From Granulicella pectinivorans (GTDB taxonomy: Bacteria; Acidobacteriota; Terriglobia; Terriglobales; Acidobacteriaceae), in the NCBI RefSeq assembly GCF_900114625.1, contig NZ_FOZL01000001.1, positions 3,782,001 through 3,846,000 of the forward strand: 64,000 nucleotides of DNA. Reading direction: 5' to 3'. The translations under genes were made by a program, and so were the position numbers. Of this stretch, positions 25,576 to 33,799 are shown in pieces. Numbering within the stretch: position 1 is the first letter of the stretch; every line of letters begins with the position of its first letter. The notes beneath the pieces are model-generated. The model had not been told where the DNA came from, did no database searches, and saw nothing but the letters and a program-made list of their open reading frames with translations.

Positions 25576-27249
25576 TTAGTTCGTGGTGGACGTTCTATGA
25601 CGGCGTGCCACGTGGCGGCGCGCAGAACCGTTGAGCGACGGACGAACCGTCGACGGATCGAACGTGGTGCCGCCATTGTTGTAGGTTGCACCGGAGGGCA
25701 GAAGCACGTCGTCGGCGCTCCGTCCCGAAGCATCTCCAACCCGCACTTCGATGCGCGATCCGTCCACACCCTTTTCGATGAGGTAGGCACGAACATTCAC
25801 GCTGCGCTTTTCTCCGGCGATCTGATCTTCATCGCTCGAATACTTGCCGACAATCACGAGCTTCGAAGCAGGATCGCGGTTGAGGTTCAGCGCGACGTCA
25901 TCGAGGCAGGCCTTGCCCTCGTTGTCCACGCGCACAGGGCGCTTCCGGTCACGCTCGAACGAGACGCTGCAGAGTGACTGCGACTGAGGTACGGCCGCGA
26001 CCACGGGGGGAACCTCGATGGTGACCGTCGTGCTCGCCATCGCGGTCTTGCCGAGGTCGTCAACGACGTTGCAGGTGATGTTGATCGTGCCCGGGGGAAC
26101 GCCGTTAGTGGAGAGGGTTGTCGTGGGACCGGTGCCGGCAATCTGTCCCGCGGTCGAGGAATACGAGTAGGTCAACGGACGGTTCTGCGGGCTGACACCG
26201 TTGGCGGTGATGGTGGAGCTGTCACCGGTCTTCAGTGTGCTGGGCGTAGCGCTGCAAGTGACGGTGGGCGGCTCGTACGGCTTAACCGTAAAGCTTCCCT
26301 GGCAGCTTGCCTGTTCGTTCACGCGGCGCCCCTGCGAGACGTGGCCGGTGACGGTGTAGTCGCCGGGCGCAAGACCAGCGGTTGAGATGGAAGCACCTCC
26401 ATCATTGGGTGTGAGCATACCGCCGGAAGACTTCCACTCGTACACGGTCTTGTGCTTCGGATCGAGATTGAGCGCCTGAGCCGTAACATTGAGGGGATCG
26501 CCGGGGTAGATGACAGCTGGGCTGACCGGGCAGGCGAGCTGCACGGGAAGAGGCTCCGCCATGCTGCCAAAGCGGGCAACGAGACCACCGGAGATCTTAT
26601 AGGCATAGATCTCTCCGAGGCCGCCGTTGAATCCAGGAGCCGGAGAGAGCGGGCCGTAGTTGACCTGCGAGTAGTGGAAGTCCGCCTGGACGGGACGGAC
26701 GGCGATGCGGTTATGCCACCAGGGCAGGATGTAGTCGACGCCTACACCGCCAGTGGTCGCCCAGCCCCAGGTAGGAGGCTGGTTGATGGGGCCTGAGATG
26801 CGCGCGGCTCCTCCAAGAAGATGCACGAAAGGAACGAGCCTGCCGAACTGATAACGGAAGACCGGACCGGCTTCGGCCGTGTAGTAGTTGGGATCTTTGT
26901 ACTGGCACCAGAGGCCCTGGGAAGCACACTTGGCCGCAAGCACGTCGGAGTTCGGTCCGGAGAAGTATCCGCCTTCCACCTGTACACCGATGTGCCGGTT
27001 GAAGTACCCGGTAAAGCTGAGGGTCGCGTTCGGGTTGTACACCGGCTGATAGTGATAATTGTTGATGTCGCTGTCGACCGGGTGGATGTAACCGTAACCG
27101 GCATAGATATCGAACCGGTCGAGCGCGGGAACATCGCCATGTGGCTGCTGTTGGCGTGCATTTGCCTGAGCGCTTGCAGCTACGACCGGGGTGAGCGAAC
27201 AGAGAACAAGCAACAAGAAATGGAACATTCTGGGAAAACGGGAATACAT
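25576..27249 (-). CDS. OmpA-like outer-membrane protein with Ig-like domains
   Basis: 557 residues. Signal peptide (FHFLLLVLCSLTPVVAASAQ), then a beta-barrel region (about 45-240) with alternating strands such as FDIYAGYGYIHPV and IGVQVEGGYFSG. Two Ig/PKD-like domains follow (about 250-420), and then an OmpA C-terminal-like domain. The latter (KLVIVGKYSSDED...EKRSVNVRAYLIEKGVDGSRIEVRVGDAS) has the R-x3-V-x2-YL-x2-KG pattern that binds peptidoglycan. AAGGAG lies 9 bases before the ATG. The last 25 residues are basic. Probably a cell-envelope anchoring porin-like protein. Confidence 0.8.
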   Translation of the reverse strand: MYSRFPRMFHFLLLVLCSLTPVVAASAQANARQQQPHGDVPALDRFDIYAGYGYIHPVDSDINNYHYQPVYNPNATLSFTGYFNRHIGVQVEGGYFSGPNSDVLAAKCASQGLWCQYKDPNYYTAEAGPVFRYQFGRLVPFVHLLGGAARISGPINQPPTWGWATTGGVGVDYILPWWHNRIAVRPVQADFHYSQVNYGPLSPAPGFNGGLGEIYAYKISGGLVARFGSMAEPLPVQLACPVSPAVIYPGDPLNVTAQALNLDPKHKTVYEWKSSGGMLTPNDGGASISTAGLAPGDYTVTGHVSQGRRVNEQASCQGSFTVKPYEPPTVTCSATPSTLKTGDSSTITANGVSPQNRPLTYSYSSTAGQIAGTGPTTTLSTNGVPPGTINITCNVVDDLGKTAMASTTVTIEVPPVVAAVPQSQSLCSVSFERDRKRPVRVDNEGKACLDDVALNLNRDPASKLVIVGKYSSDEDQIAGEKRSVNVRAYLIEKGVDGSRIEVRVGDASGRSADDVLLPSGATYNNGGTTFDPSTVRPSLNGSARRHVARRHRTSTTN

Positions 27250-27566
27250 CGGGGAGGTCTCCTTAATTCATGACATCGCCGGGAAGCTGCGCCACCGGCT
27301 TCGTCATAAGGTGACAAATGCTGATGGCCCAACACGAACACCCGCGTAACGGCGAACTTGCCGATACACATAGCGATAACAACTCTGATGACATGGGTTG
27401 CCGGGGCTGTTGCCCGCAGCGAGAGGAGGGCGTGCAGATGTTGTTTACAGGACGCAACGTTTTTGGAACTGCGGTCCCAACAAACGGATCCTACAGAAAA
27501 AGCGTCCTCCGAAGTCATCGCGTCGCCACGTCATCGCCCATCGGTTATCCTCTAACTTCAAACGCC
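27250..27566. other. Intergenic region between divergent outer-membrane protein and nth
   Basis: 317 bases with promoters for both neighbours. The ribosome binding site of the leftward gene (complement of CTCCTT near 27258-27263) is visible; TATCCT at 27546-27551 is a possible -10 for nth, 15 bases before its ATG. No coding frame with family features. Confidence 0.5.
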
Positions 27567-28385
27567 ATGCCTACAAAAAAGCCTGCAAAAAAATCCGCCA
27601 GGGCACTTACTCCTCCGCAGAAGCTCACCCCCAGGGCGCGTAAGCTGGCCATCGAAGGTGTCCCCGCCGCGAAGGCCCGCACGATCGCCGCGACCGAACC
27701 CGTCTCCCCGAAGATCAAGCGCGGCCGCACCATCAAACCCACCTCCCCGGAGCGGGTCGCCGCCATCCTCGATGCGCTCGCCAAAACCTACCCCGGCGTC
27801 GTCTGCGCCCTCACCCACCGTAACGCCTTCGAGCTCGTCATCGCCACGGCGCTCTCCGCCCAGACCACCGACGTCAACGTCAACAAGGTCACGCCGGAGC
27901 TCTTCGACTTCTTCCCCACCCCGAAAGCCCTGGCCGCCGCTCCACTCGAGGAGATCGAGCGCATCATCCACTCCACCGGCTTCTACCGGGCCAAAGCAAA
28001 AAACATCAAGGCCGCCGCGCAGGTCCTCGTCGACAAATTCAAAGGCAAGGTCCCCGAGACCATCGAAGAGCTCATTCTGCTTCCCGGCGTAGCCCGTAAG
28101 ACCGCCAACGTCGTCCTCGGCTCCTGGTTCGGCATTCCCTCGGGCGTCGTCGTGGACACGCACGTCTCGCGCATCTCGCAGCGGCTCGAGCTCACCAAGA
28201 GCACCACACCCGAGAAGATCGAGCTGGACCTTCAGAAGATCATCCCGCAGGACCGCTGGATCAACTTCTCCCACGAACTCATCCACCATGGCCGCCAGGT
28301 CTGCATCGCGCGCAACCCAAAGTGCACCGACTGCACGCTGGAGAAGATCTGCAATTCCCTCGACAAGACTTGGTACAGCCACTGA
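27567..28385 (+). CDS. nth: Endonuclease III with lysine-rich N-terminal extension
   Basis: 272-residue DNA glycosylase/AP lyase that removes oxidised pyrimidines. The helix-hairpin-helix is LPGVARKTANVV with catalytic Lys178; the catalytic aspartate is Asp197 in VVDTHVSR. The [4Fe-4S] ligands are Cys246, Cys253, Cys256 and Cys262 (C-x6-C-x2-C-x5-C). The first 60 residues (MPTKKPAKKSARALTPP...) are lysine/alanine/proline-rich and beyond the usual length of about 210. The frame extends upstream to 27318 without family resemblance. Followed by a cell-wall group on the same strand. Confidence 0.93.
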   Translation: MPTKKPAKKSARALTPPQKLTPRARKLAIEGVPAAKARTIAATEPVSPKIKRGRTIKPTSPERVAAILDALAKTYPGVVCALTHRNAFELVIATALSAQTTDVNVNKVTPELFDFFPTPKALAAAPLEEIERIIHSTGFYRAKAKNIKAAAQVLVDKFKGKVPETIEELILLPGVARKTANVVLGSWFGIPSGVVVDTHVSRISQRLELTKSTTPEKIELDLQKIIPQDRWINFSHELIHHGRQVCIARNPKCTDCTLEKICNSLDKTWYSH

Positions 28386-28451
28386 TGGCCGCAAAGAATA
28401 AAACGGCGCCTCAACCCCTACAATGAAACGAGTAGCATCCAACCAAGTTCA

Positions 28452-29225
28452 GTGACCCTCCGACCTCACCACACGCTCGCCCTCTGCCTCGCTCTCGCCG
28501 TGCCTCTGGCCGCGCAGCAGACCCACGACGCCCCCGCGATCCCCGCGCCCATCCGCAACCTCATCGTCCTCGACCCAGCCCACGGCGGCTCAGACTCCGG
28601 CGCTCACCTCACGGACAGCCTCCTCGAAAAAGACCTCACCCTCGCCCTCGCCGGACGGCTGAAGTCCACGCTCACCGCACACGGCTTTCAGGTCATCACC
28701 ACTCGCGACGGCGACACCGGCCCCACCTCCGACCAGCGCGCCGAGCTGGCCAACCACGCCCGCGCCTCGGTCTGCCTGCTCCTGCATGCCAGCAACTCCG
28801 GCTCCGGAGCCTACCTTGCCGCGTCCTCCCTCACGCCCTCCGACGACGAGCACATCGCTCTCCCCTGGGACACCGCCCAGTCCGCCTACGTCGGCGACTC
28901 CGCCTCGCTGCTCGATCTCGCCAGCAAGGCCTTCACCTCGGCCCGCGTTCCCGCCATCACCCTGCGCTCCTCCGTTCCGCCCATCGACTCCCTCACCTGC
29001 CCCGCGCTCTTGCTCGAACTCGCTCCCAACGGCAGGACCCCTGTCACCAGCGCCGATTACCAGCAAAGCGTCGCCGACGCACTCACCGCCGCCATTACCG
29101 CATTCCGCGATCAGAACGACACCACCCTCAAGAACGCAGCTCCGATCCCAACCCCACCCCCCACGCCCGTCAAGCCGAAGGTCCCCAGGCCCGTAACGCC
29201 CAAGACCCCGGGAGCTGCCCAGTGA
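28452..29225 (+). CDS. N-acetylmuramoyl-L-alanine amidase (Amidase_3)
   Basis: 257 residues with a signal peptide (LALCLALAVPLAAQ). Zinc-amidase motifs: DPAHGGSDSGA near residues 40-50 (first His ligand), EKDLTLALAGRL (Glu ligand), RDGDTG, and LLLHASNSGSGAYL with the second His. A late glutamate in ALLLELAPN is in the catalytic position. Cleaves the amide between muramic acid and the stem peptide in the periplasm. GTG start; its stop overlaps the next GTG by four bases (GTGA), so it is coupled to the GerMN gene. Confidence 0.85.
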   Translation: MTLRPHHTLALCLALAVPLAAQQTHDAPAIPAPIRNLIVLDPAHGGSDSGAHLTDSLLEKDLTLALAGRLKSTLTAHGFQVITTRDGDTGPTSDQRAELANHARASVCLLLHASNSGSGAYLAASSLTPSDDEHIALPWDTAQSAYVGDSASLLDLASKAFTSARVPAITLRSSVPPIDSLTCPALLLELAPNGRTPVTSADYQQSVADALTAAITAFRDQNDTTLKNAAPIPTPPPTPVKPKVPRPVTPKTPGAAQ

Positions 29226-29887
29226 TCCCACGCTACCAGCGCATCCTCTTCTGGTCTCTCATCGGCTGCGTGCTGCTCATGTTCGCCTTCCTGCTGCGCG
29301 GTTGCGAGCAGGTTCACAAGCGCCTCAAGGGTACCGGCAACCTCGCGCCTCTCTCCGCGCCCAACGCCAACAGTCCCGAGACCGTCACCTTCTACCTCGC
29401 GTCCGATGCCGATGCCTCCATCACGCCCACCCAGCGCCAGGTAGCCCTTCCCGCCGAGCCCACGATCCGCGCCCGCGCCCTGCTCGAAAACCTCATCACC
29501 CAGTACGGCGATACCGAATCCGCCCATCCGCTGAAGCAGGGCTCCGCCGTGGCCGATATCTTCCTCCTCACCATGCCGTCGCCACCCCCAACGGCCAACA
29601 CCACCAACCGCCTCGACTCCCTCTCGCGCTCCTCGACCGGAGAGACCGCCGTCATCAACCTGCGCGGCAGCTTCGCCGACAACCACCCCTCCGGCGTCGT
29701 CGTCGAAACGCTCACGCTCCAGTCCATCATCGGCACCCTGCACGCCGCACTGCCCCAGATCGACCAGGTGCGCTTCCTCGTCGACGGGAAGCCCCGCGAA
29801 ACCCTCGCCGGCCACGCTAGCCTCCTACGCGCCTACCAGGCCACCGATACCGCCAACCGTCCCCTCGTTCCGCTCGATTCCAAGTAA
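29222..29887 (+). CDS. GerMN-domain membrane-anchored protein
   Basis: 221 residues. N-terminal anchor (ILFWSLIGCVLLMFAFLLRGC), then a GerMN domain: VTFYLASDADASITPTQRQV and RARALLENLITQYGD in the first half. TAVINLRGSFADN and VETLTLQSIIGTLHAALPQIDQVRFLVDGK come in the second. GerMN domains occur in sporulation proteins and in many non-sporulating bacteria near amidases; function is not established. Coupled to the upstream amidase by GTGA, and 6 bases before murI, implying an envelope operon. Confidence 0.8.
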   Translation: MIPRYQRILFWSLIGCVLLMFAFLLRGCEQVHKRLKGTGNLAPLSAPNANSPETVTFYLASDADASITPTQRQVALPAEPTIRARALLENLITQYGDTESAHPLKQGSAVADIFLLTMPSPPPTANTTNRLDSLSRSSTGETAVINLRGSFADNHPSGVVVETLTLQSIIGTLHAALPQIDQVRFLVDGKPRETLAGHASLLRAYQATDTANRPLVPLDSK

Positions 29888-29893
29888 GCCATC

Positions 29894-30712
29894 ATGCCGA
29901 CCCCCACCATCACCCTAGGCGTCTTCGACTCCGGATTCGGCGGACTCACCGTCCTGCGCGAACTCCTTCCGCTCATCCCCGGAGCCCGCTACCTCTACCT
30001 TGGCGATACCGCCCGCCTTCCCTACGGCTCCAAATCCCGCGAGACCATCGCCCGTTACGCCCTGTCGAGCGGCCGTTTCCTGCTCGAGCAGGGGGCCCAG
30101 CACCTCGTCGTAGCCTGCAACACGGCAACGGCTCTCGCTCTTGATGACCTGAAGCACGACCTGCCCATCCCGGTCACCGGCGTCATCGCGCCCGGAGCCG
30201 CCGCCGCCAAAGCCGCACCCGGCAGCCACGTCCTCGTTCTCGCGACCTCGGCCACTGTTCAGTCGGGAGCCTACACCAGGGCTCTCGAAGCCCAGGATCT
30301 TACCGCCACGGAGAAAGCCTGCCCGCTCCTCGTGCCTCTGGTCGAGGAGGGCTGGCTCGACAATACCTCCGAAACCCAGTCCGTCACCGCCGAGGTGCTC
30401 CGCATCTATCTCGCCGAAGCCCAGCGCGAGGCCCCCCACGCCACCTCCCTGCTGCTTGGCTGCACCCACTACCCCCTGCTCAAACCCCTGATCGAAGCCA
30501 CTCTCCTCACCATGAACTACCCGCTGCAAATCATCGACTCCGCGCAGGCCACCGCCCTCGCCGTAGCCCGGACCATCCACACCGAACCCACGACCCAGAT
30601 CTCCAGCGCAAGCTTCTATGCCACCGACTCCATCGAGAAGTTCCAGCGCCTGGGCTCCCGCTTTCTCGGGCACCCACTCCCTCCCGTAGAACTCATCGAT
30701 CTGGGCGGCTAG
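29894..30712 (+). CDS. murI: Glutamate racemase
   Basis: 272 residues. Supplies D-glutamate for peptidoglycan. Catalytic cysteines Cys75 (ACNTATA) and Cys190 (GCTHYPLL), substrate motif FDSGFGGLTV (11-20) and GDTARLPYG (38-46). Third gene of the amidase-GerMN-murI group, 6 bases after the previous stop. A 14-15-base tandem duplication spans its stop codon (30701-30729). Confidence 0.95.
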   Translation: MPTPTITLGVFDSGFGGLTVLRELLPLIPGARYLYLGDTARLPYGSKSRETIARYALSSGRFLLEQGAQHLVVACNTATALALDDLKHDLPIPVTGVIAPGAAAAKAAPGSHVLVLATSATVQSGAYTRALEAQDLTATEKACPLLVPLVEEGWLDNTSETQSVTAEVLRIYLAEAQREAPHATSLLLGCTHYPLLKPLIEATLLTMNYPLQIIDSAQATALAVARTIHTEPTTQISSASFYATDSIEKFQRLGSRFLGHPLPPVELIDLGG

Positions 30713-30729
30713 ACCTGGGGCGGTTAGAC
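30701..30729. repeat. Tandem duplication at the murI stop
   Basis: CTGGGCGGCTAGAC (30701-30714) is followed by CTGGGGCGGTTAGAC (30715-30729). The first copy contains the murI TAG; the second lies just outside. Confidence 0.7.
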
Positions 30730-30732
30730 CTG

Positions 30733-30760
30733 TTCCCTTATCCCTGATCCCTGTACCCTG
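30733..30760. repeat. Four heptamer tandem repeats before the EVE gene
   Basis: TTCCCTT, ATCCCTG, ATCCCTG, TACCCTG: four 7-base units. The last unit contains TACCCT, placed 6 bases before the ATG at 30766. Confidence 0.75.
30754..30759 (+). promoter_or_regulatory. Candidate -10 hexamer TACCCT within the heptamer repeat
   Basis: Six bases before the ATG of the EVE gene; no ribosome binding site. Changes in repeat number would not move it relative to the ATG but would change spacing to any -35. Confidence 0.3.
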
Positions 30761-30765
30761 TCCTT

Positions 30766-31152
30766 ATGCCTTATCTCCTCAAATCCGAACCCGACAAGTA
30801 CTCCTACGACGACCTTCTCCGCGACGGCGAAACCACCTGGGACGGCATCAAGAATAACCAGGCCCTCATCTATCTGCGCAACATGAAGAAGGGCGAGAAG
30901 CTCGTCATCTATCACTCCAACGTTGGCAAGGCCGCCATCGGGACTGCATCCGTCGTCTCCAACGGGACAGACCCCGACGATCCCAAGACGCCCATCGTCC
31001 GCATCAAGCCAGGCAAGCGTCTCAAGCGCGAGAAGACACTCGACGACCTCCGCAACTCGCCCCTCTTCACCGACTCGCTCCTCTTTCGCCAGTTCCGCCT
31101 CTCCGTCGTTCCCATTACCGATGAGCAATACGACTGGCTTGTCCACGGATAA
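30766..31152 (+). CDS. EVE (PUA-like) domain protein
   Basis: 128 residues of the EVE domain, related to human THYN1. The N-terminal MPYLLKSEPDKYSYDDLL and the pocket tryptophan in TTWDGIKNNQALIYLRNM are typical; YHSNVGKAAIGTASVVS follows. EVE domains bind modified bases in DNA or possibly RNA. It is a single-domain protein with nothing fused and no defence genes nearby, so a housekeeping or nucleic-acid surveillance role is possible. Start follows heptamer repeats. Confidence 0.88.
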   Translation: MPYLLKSEPDKYSYDDLLRDGETTWDGIKNNQALIYLRNMKKGEKLVIYHSNVGKAAIGTASVVSNGTDPDDPKTPIVRIKPGKRLKREKTLDDLRNSPLFTDSLLFRQFRLSVVPITDEQYDWLVHG

Positions 31153-31232
31153 GCAGCTTCTGCTCGCCACCGGCAACGGTCCGGCGTAACATAGACCACG
31201 GGCCACGCAACACCTTCCTCCTGGGTAAACCG

Positions 31233-32489
31233 ATGCATCTCTTCTCTTGGGTTGATAACCGGACGCTGATCGTCTGCCAGTGCATCATGGCTGCGGTGTT
31301 CTCCCTTGTCCTCTTCTGCATCTGGCGCCTTTATCCGCAGCTTCGCGGCGTCGGCTCCATGGCGATCGGCTTCTCCCTCGGCATTCCCACCGCGGCCCTC
31401 TTCGCCGCTCGCGGACACATTCCGAACTTCCTCTCCATCGTCGTCGCTAACTTCTTCATCTTCCTGCTCTACGTCTTCCTGTACCGCGGTGTGCTGCTCT
31501 TCTGCCAGTCCCGCGGATACATGCCCGCTCTCCTTACCCTCGCCGGCGTCTCGCTCGTGGTCCTTACCTACTACAGCGAGGTGCAGCACAACATCATCCC
31601 GCGCATCTTCGTCATCTCGCTCACGGTCGGCGTGGCACGCGCCCTCATGGCGTACGAGATCTATAAACGCTCCGCCGGCCAGATGCACATGATCCTCTTC
31701 TCCATCACCCTGGGCCTGTTCTCCGCCAGCACCCTCATCAAGGCGCTGCTCGTCCCCCTCCAGGGCTCCCCGGACAGCTTCCTCACCAACGATCCCATCC
31801 AGTCCACGCAGCTCCTCTCCGGCATCCTCTTCGTCTGCGTCGACGGCATGTTCTACCTCACCATGCTCATTCGCGAGGTCACCTCCACCATCGAGCACCA
31901 GGCGCAGCTCGACTTCCTTACCGGTACGCTCAACCGCCGCGGCATCGAAGAAGCGCTCATCGTCGAGATCGCACGCACCCGCCGCAGCCAGCGGCCCATC
32001 GCTGTCCTCCTCATCGACATCGACCACTTCAAATCCATCAACGACATCCAGGGTCACGCCGCCGGCGACGAAGCCCTCCGACTCGTTTCGCGCTCCATCG
32101 CCTCCGTCCTGCGCATCTACGACACGCTCGGCCGCTTCGGCGGCGATGAGTTCCTTCTCGTTCTTCCCGAGACCACCGGCGAACCTGCCATGATGATCGC
32201 CGAACGCATCCGCGAAGCCCTCATCAGCATGTCCGCCACGGCGCGCATCCCGCCCATGACCCTCTCCATCGGCGTCACCTTCTTCGAGCGCAACGAGGAA
32301 CCCATCGACATCATCGGTCGCGCCGACGCAGCCCTCTACGAGGCCAAACGCGCCGGGCGCAACTGCTCCCGTCTCCAGCCGCCGCCGGATCTTGGCAACC
32401 CGGGACCCCATCCGCACGTCGCGCTCCCCCGAGCCACGCTGCTCAGCCGCGTCACCTCCCGCCGCCGCACCCGCAATACCACGCTCTAG
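31233..32489 (+). CDS. Membrane diguanylate cyclase 1 of a tandem trio
   Basis: 418 residues. The opening HLFSWVDNRTLIVCQ is shared with the next two genes. About seven membrane segments span residues 12-212, then a short signalling helix and a GGDEF domain with GGDEF at 303-307. The product-inhibition site RxxD (RIYD, 294-297) lies five residues before it, as in active feedback-inhibited enzymes. The metal Asp is in LLIDIDHFKSIND (259-271). It makes c-di-GMP from two GTP; the membrane part probably senses a signal that cannot be named. A basic 40-residue tail follows the catalytic domain. Confidence 0.9.
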   Translation: MHLFSWVDNRTLIVCQCIMAAVFSLVLFCIWRLYPQLRGVGSMAIGFSLGIPTAALFAARGHIPNFLSIVVANFFIFLLYVFLYRGVLLFCQSRGYMPALLTLAGVSLVVLTYYSEVQHNIIPRIFVISLTVGVARALMAYEIYKRSAGQMHMILFSITLGLFSASTLIKALLVPLQGSPDSFLTNDPIQSTQLLSGILFVCVDGMFYLTMLIREVTSTIEHQAQLDFLTGTLNRRGIEEALIVEIARTRRSQRPIAVLLIDIDHFKSINDIQGHAAGDEALRLVSRSIASVLRIYDTLGRFGGDEFLLVLPETTGEPAMMIAERIREALISMSATARIPPMTLSIGVTFFERNEEPIDIIGRADAALYEAKRAGRNCSRLQPPPDLGNPGPHPHVALPRATLLSRVTSRRRTRNTTL

Positions 32490-32569
32490 CCTCGAGCGCA
32501 TACAATAGCATGAACCCCTCAACGCGATGCTCTCGCACGCACCCACAGCATCCTCCCCAGGGCTAAAGC

Positions 32570-33748
32570 ATGCATCCTCTTACATGGCTGGATAACCGAA
32601 CCCTCCTCGCGTGCCAGTGCATGCTCGCGAGCTCCTTCGCCTGCCTTCTGCTCGGTTTCCGCTCCGCTTACCCAGCCCTCCGCGGAGCCCGCACCTTGGC
32701 ATCCGCCTTCCTTCTCGGAATCCCCGGCATCCTGCTCATTGCCATGCGCGGCCACATCTCGTTTTTCCTCTCGGTGGTCACCGGCAACCTGCTTGTCTAC
32801 GTTTCGCTCCTGCTGCTCTACCGGGGAGTCCTTCTTATCTTCAACGAAAAGCGCTACTTCACCTTCGCGCTGGTCTTCGTCTGCATCACCGGCGCGCTCC
32901 ACGTCTACTACGCGCTCATCGACGAACGCATCGTCCCGCGCATCGTCATCGCCAGCGTCACCATGGGCGTTCTGTCGCTGCTCAAGGCCTGGACCGTCTT
33001 CGTTCATGCCGAGCGCCGCATACACCGCATCCTCTTCGTTATCTCCCTCTTGTCCGCCGGCTGCATCAGCCTTGGACGCGGCGTCCTCACCCTCATCCAC
33101 GGCGCGCCCCACGACTACATGCAACAGAACCCCGTGCAAACGTACGCCCTTCTGCTCGGCCTCTTGTATATCGCCGTCCAGGGCATCTTCAACCTCTCGC
33201 TCATGTACTTCGATCTCGCCTCCACCATCAGAGACAAGGCCCACCGCGACCCCCTCACCAGCATCCTCAACCGTCGCGCCATCGAGGACAAGCTCCAGGA
33301 GGAACTCTCCCGCGGAGACCGCACCGGATGGCCCGTCTGTGCGCTCCTCATCGACGTCGATTTCTTCAAGTCCGTCAACGACACCCACGGCCACGCCGCC
33401 GGCGACCACGCCCTCAAGCTGGTCGCCGAAACCCTCACCGCCAGCCTCCGCCCCTTCGACCACCTCGGACGCTTCGGAGGCGACGAGTTCCTGCTCATCC
33501 TCCCCGAACTCACCCTCCCCGATGCCTCAGCCCGCGCCGAGTCCTTCCGCGTGGCCCTCGCCCGCACCGACGCCCCCACCCTTTCCATCGGCATCGCCGA
33601 GTCCGACCCCGGTGAATCGGCCCCTGCACTCCTCGCCCGCGCCGACGCCGCCCTTTACAGCGCCAAGCACGCCGGCCGCGACTGCATCCGCCTCCATCAC
33701 TCCGCCGCCATCCACCCCAGCGATCAATCGGCATCGATGGGCACCTGA
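32570..33748 (+). CDS. Membrane diguanylate cyclase 2 of a tandem trio
   Basis: 392 residues, colinear with its neighbours for the first 310 residues without an insertion or deletion. The N-terminus is HPLTWLDNRTLLACQ; about seven membrane segments follow. GGDEF is again at 303-307, preceded by RPFD (294-297, inhibitory site), and the metal Asp lies in LLIDVDFFKSVND. A shared HGAPHDYMQQNPVQ loop (178-190) precedes the last helix. It begins 80 bases after gene 1 and may have its own promoter (ACAATAG near 32503). Confidence 0.9.
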   Translation: MHPLTWLDNRTLLACQCMLASSFACLLLGFRSAYPALRGARTLASAFLLGIPGILLIAMRGHISFFLSVVTGNLLVYVSLLLLYRGVLLIFNEKRYFTFALVFVCITGALHVYYALIDERIVPRIVIASVTMGVLSLLKAWTVFVHAERRIHRILFVISLLSAGCISLGRGVLTLIHGAPHDYMQQNPVQTYALLLGLLYIAVQGIFNLSLMYFDLASTIRDKAHRDPLTSILNRRAIEDKLQEELSRGDRTGWPVCALLIDVDFFKSVNDTHGHAAGDHALKLVAETLTASLRPFDHLGRFGGDEFLLILPELTLPDASARAESFRVALARTDAPTLSIGIAESDPGESAPALLARADAALYSAKHAGRDCIRLHHSAAIHPSDQSASMGT

Positions 33749-33799
33749 GCCGCCTCTATTCGCCCCGCGCCACCTCGTCTAGAATCTCGACATACAGAC

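Noticed and set aside
27263..27518. Short frames between the outer-membrane gene and nth
   Set aside because: No start signals or similarity, and they overlap each other in the expected promoter region.
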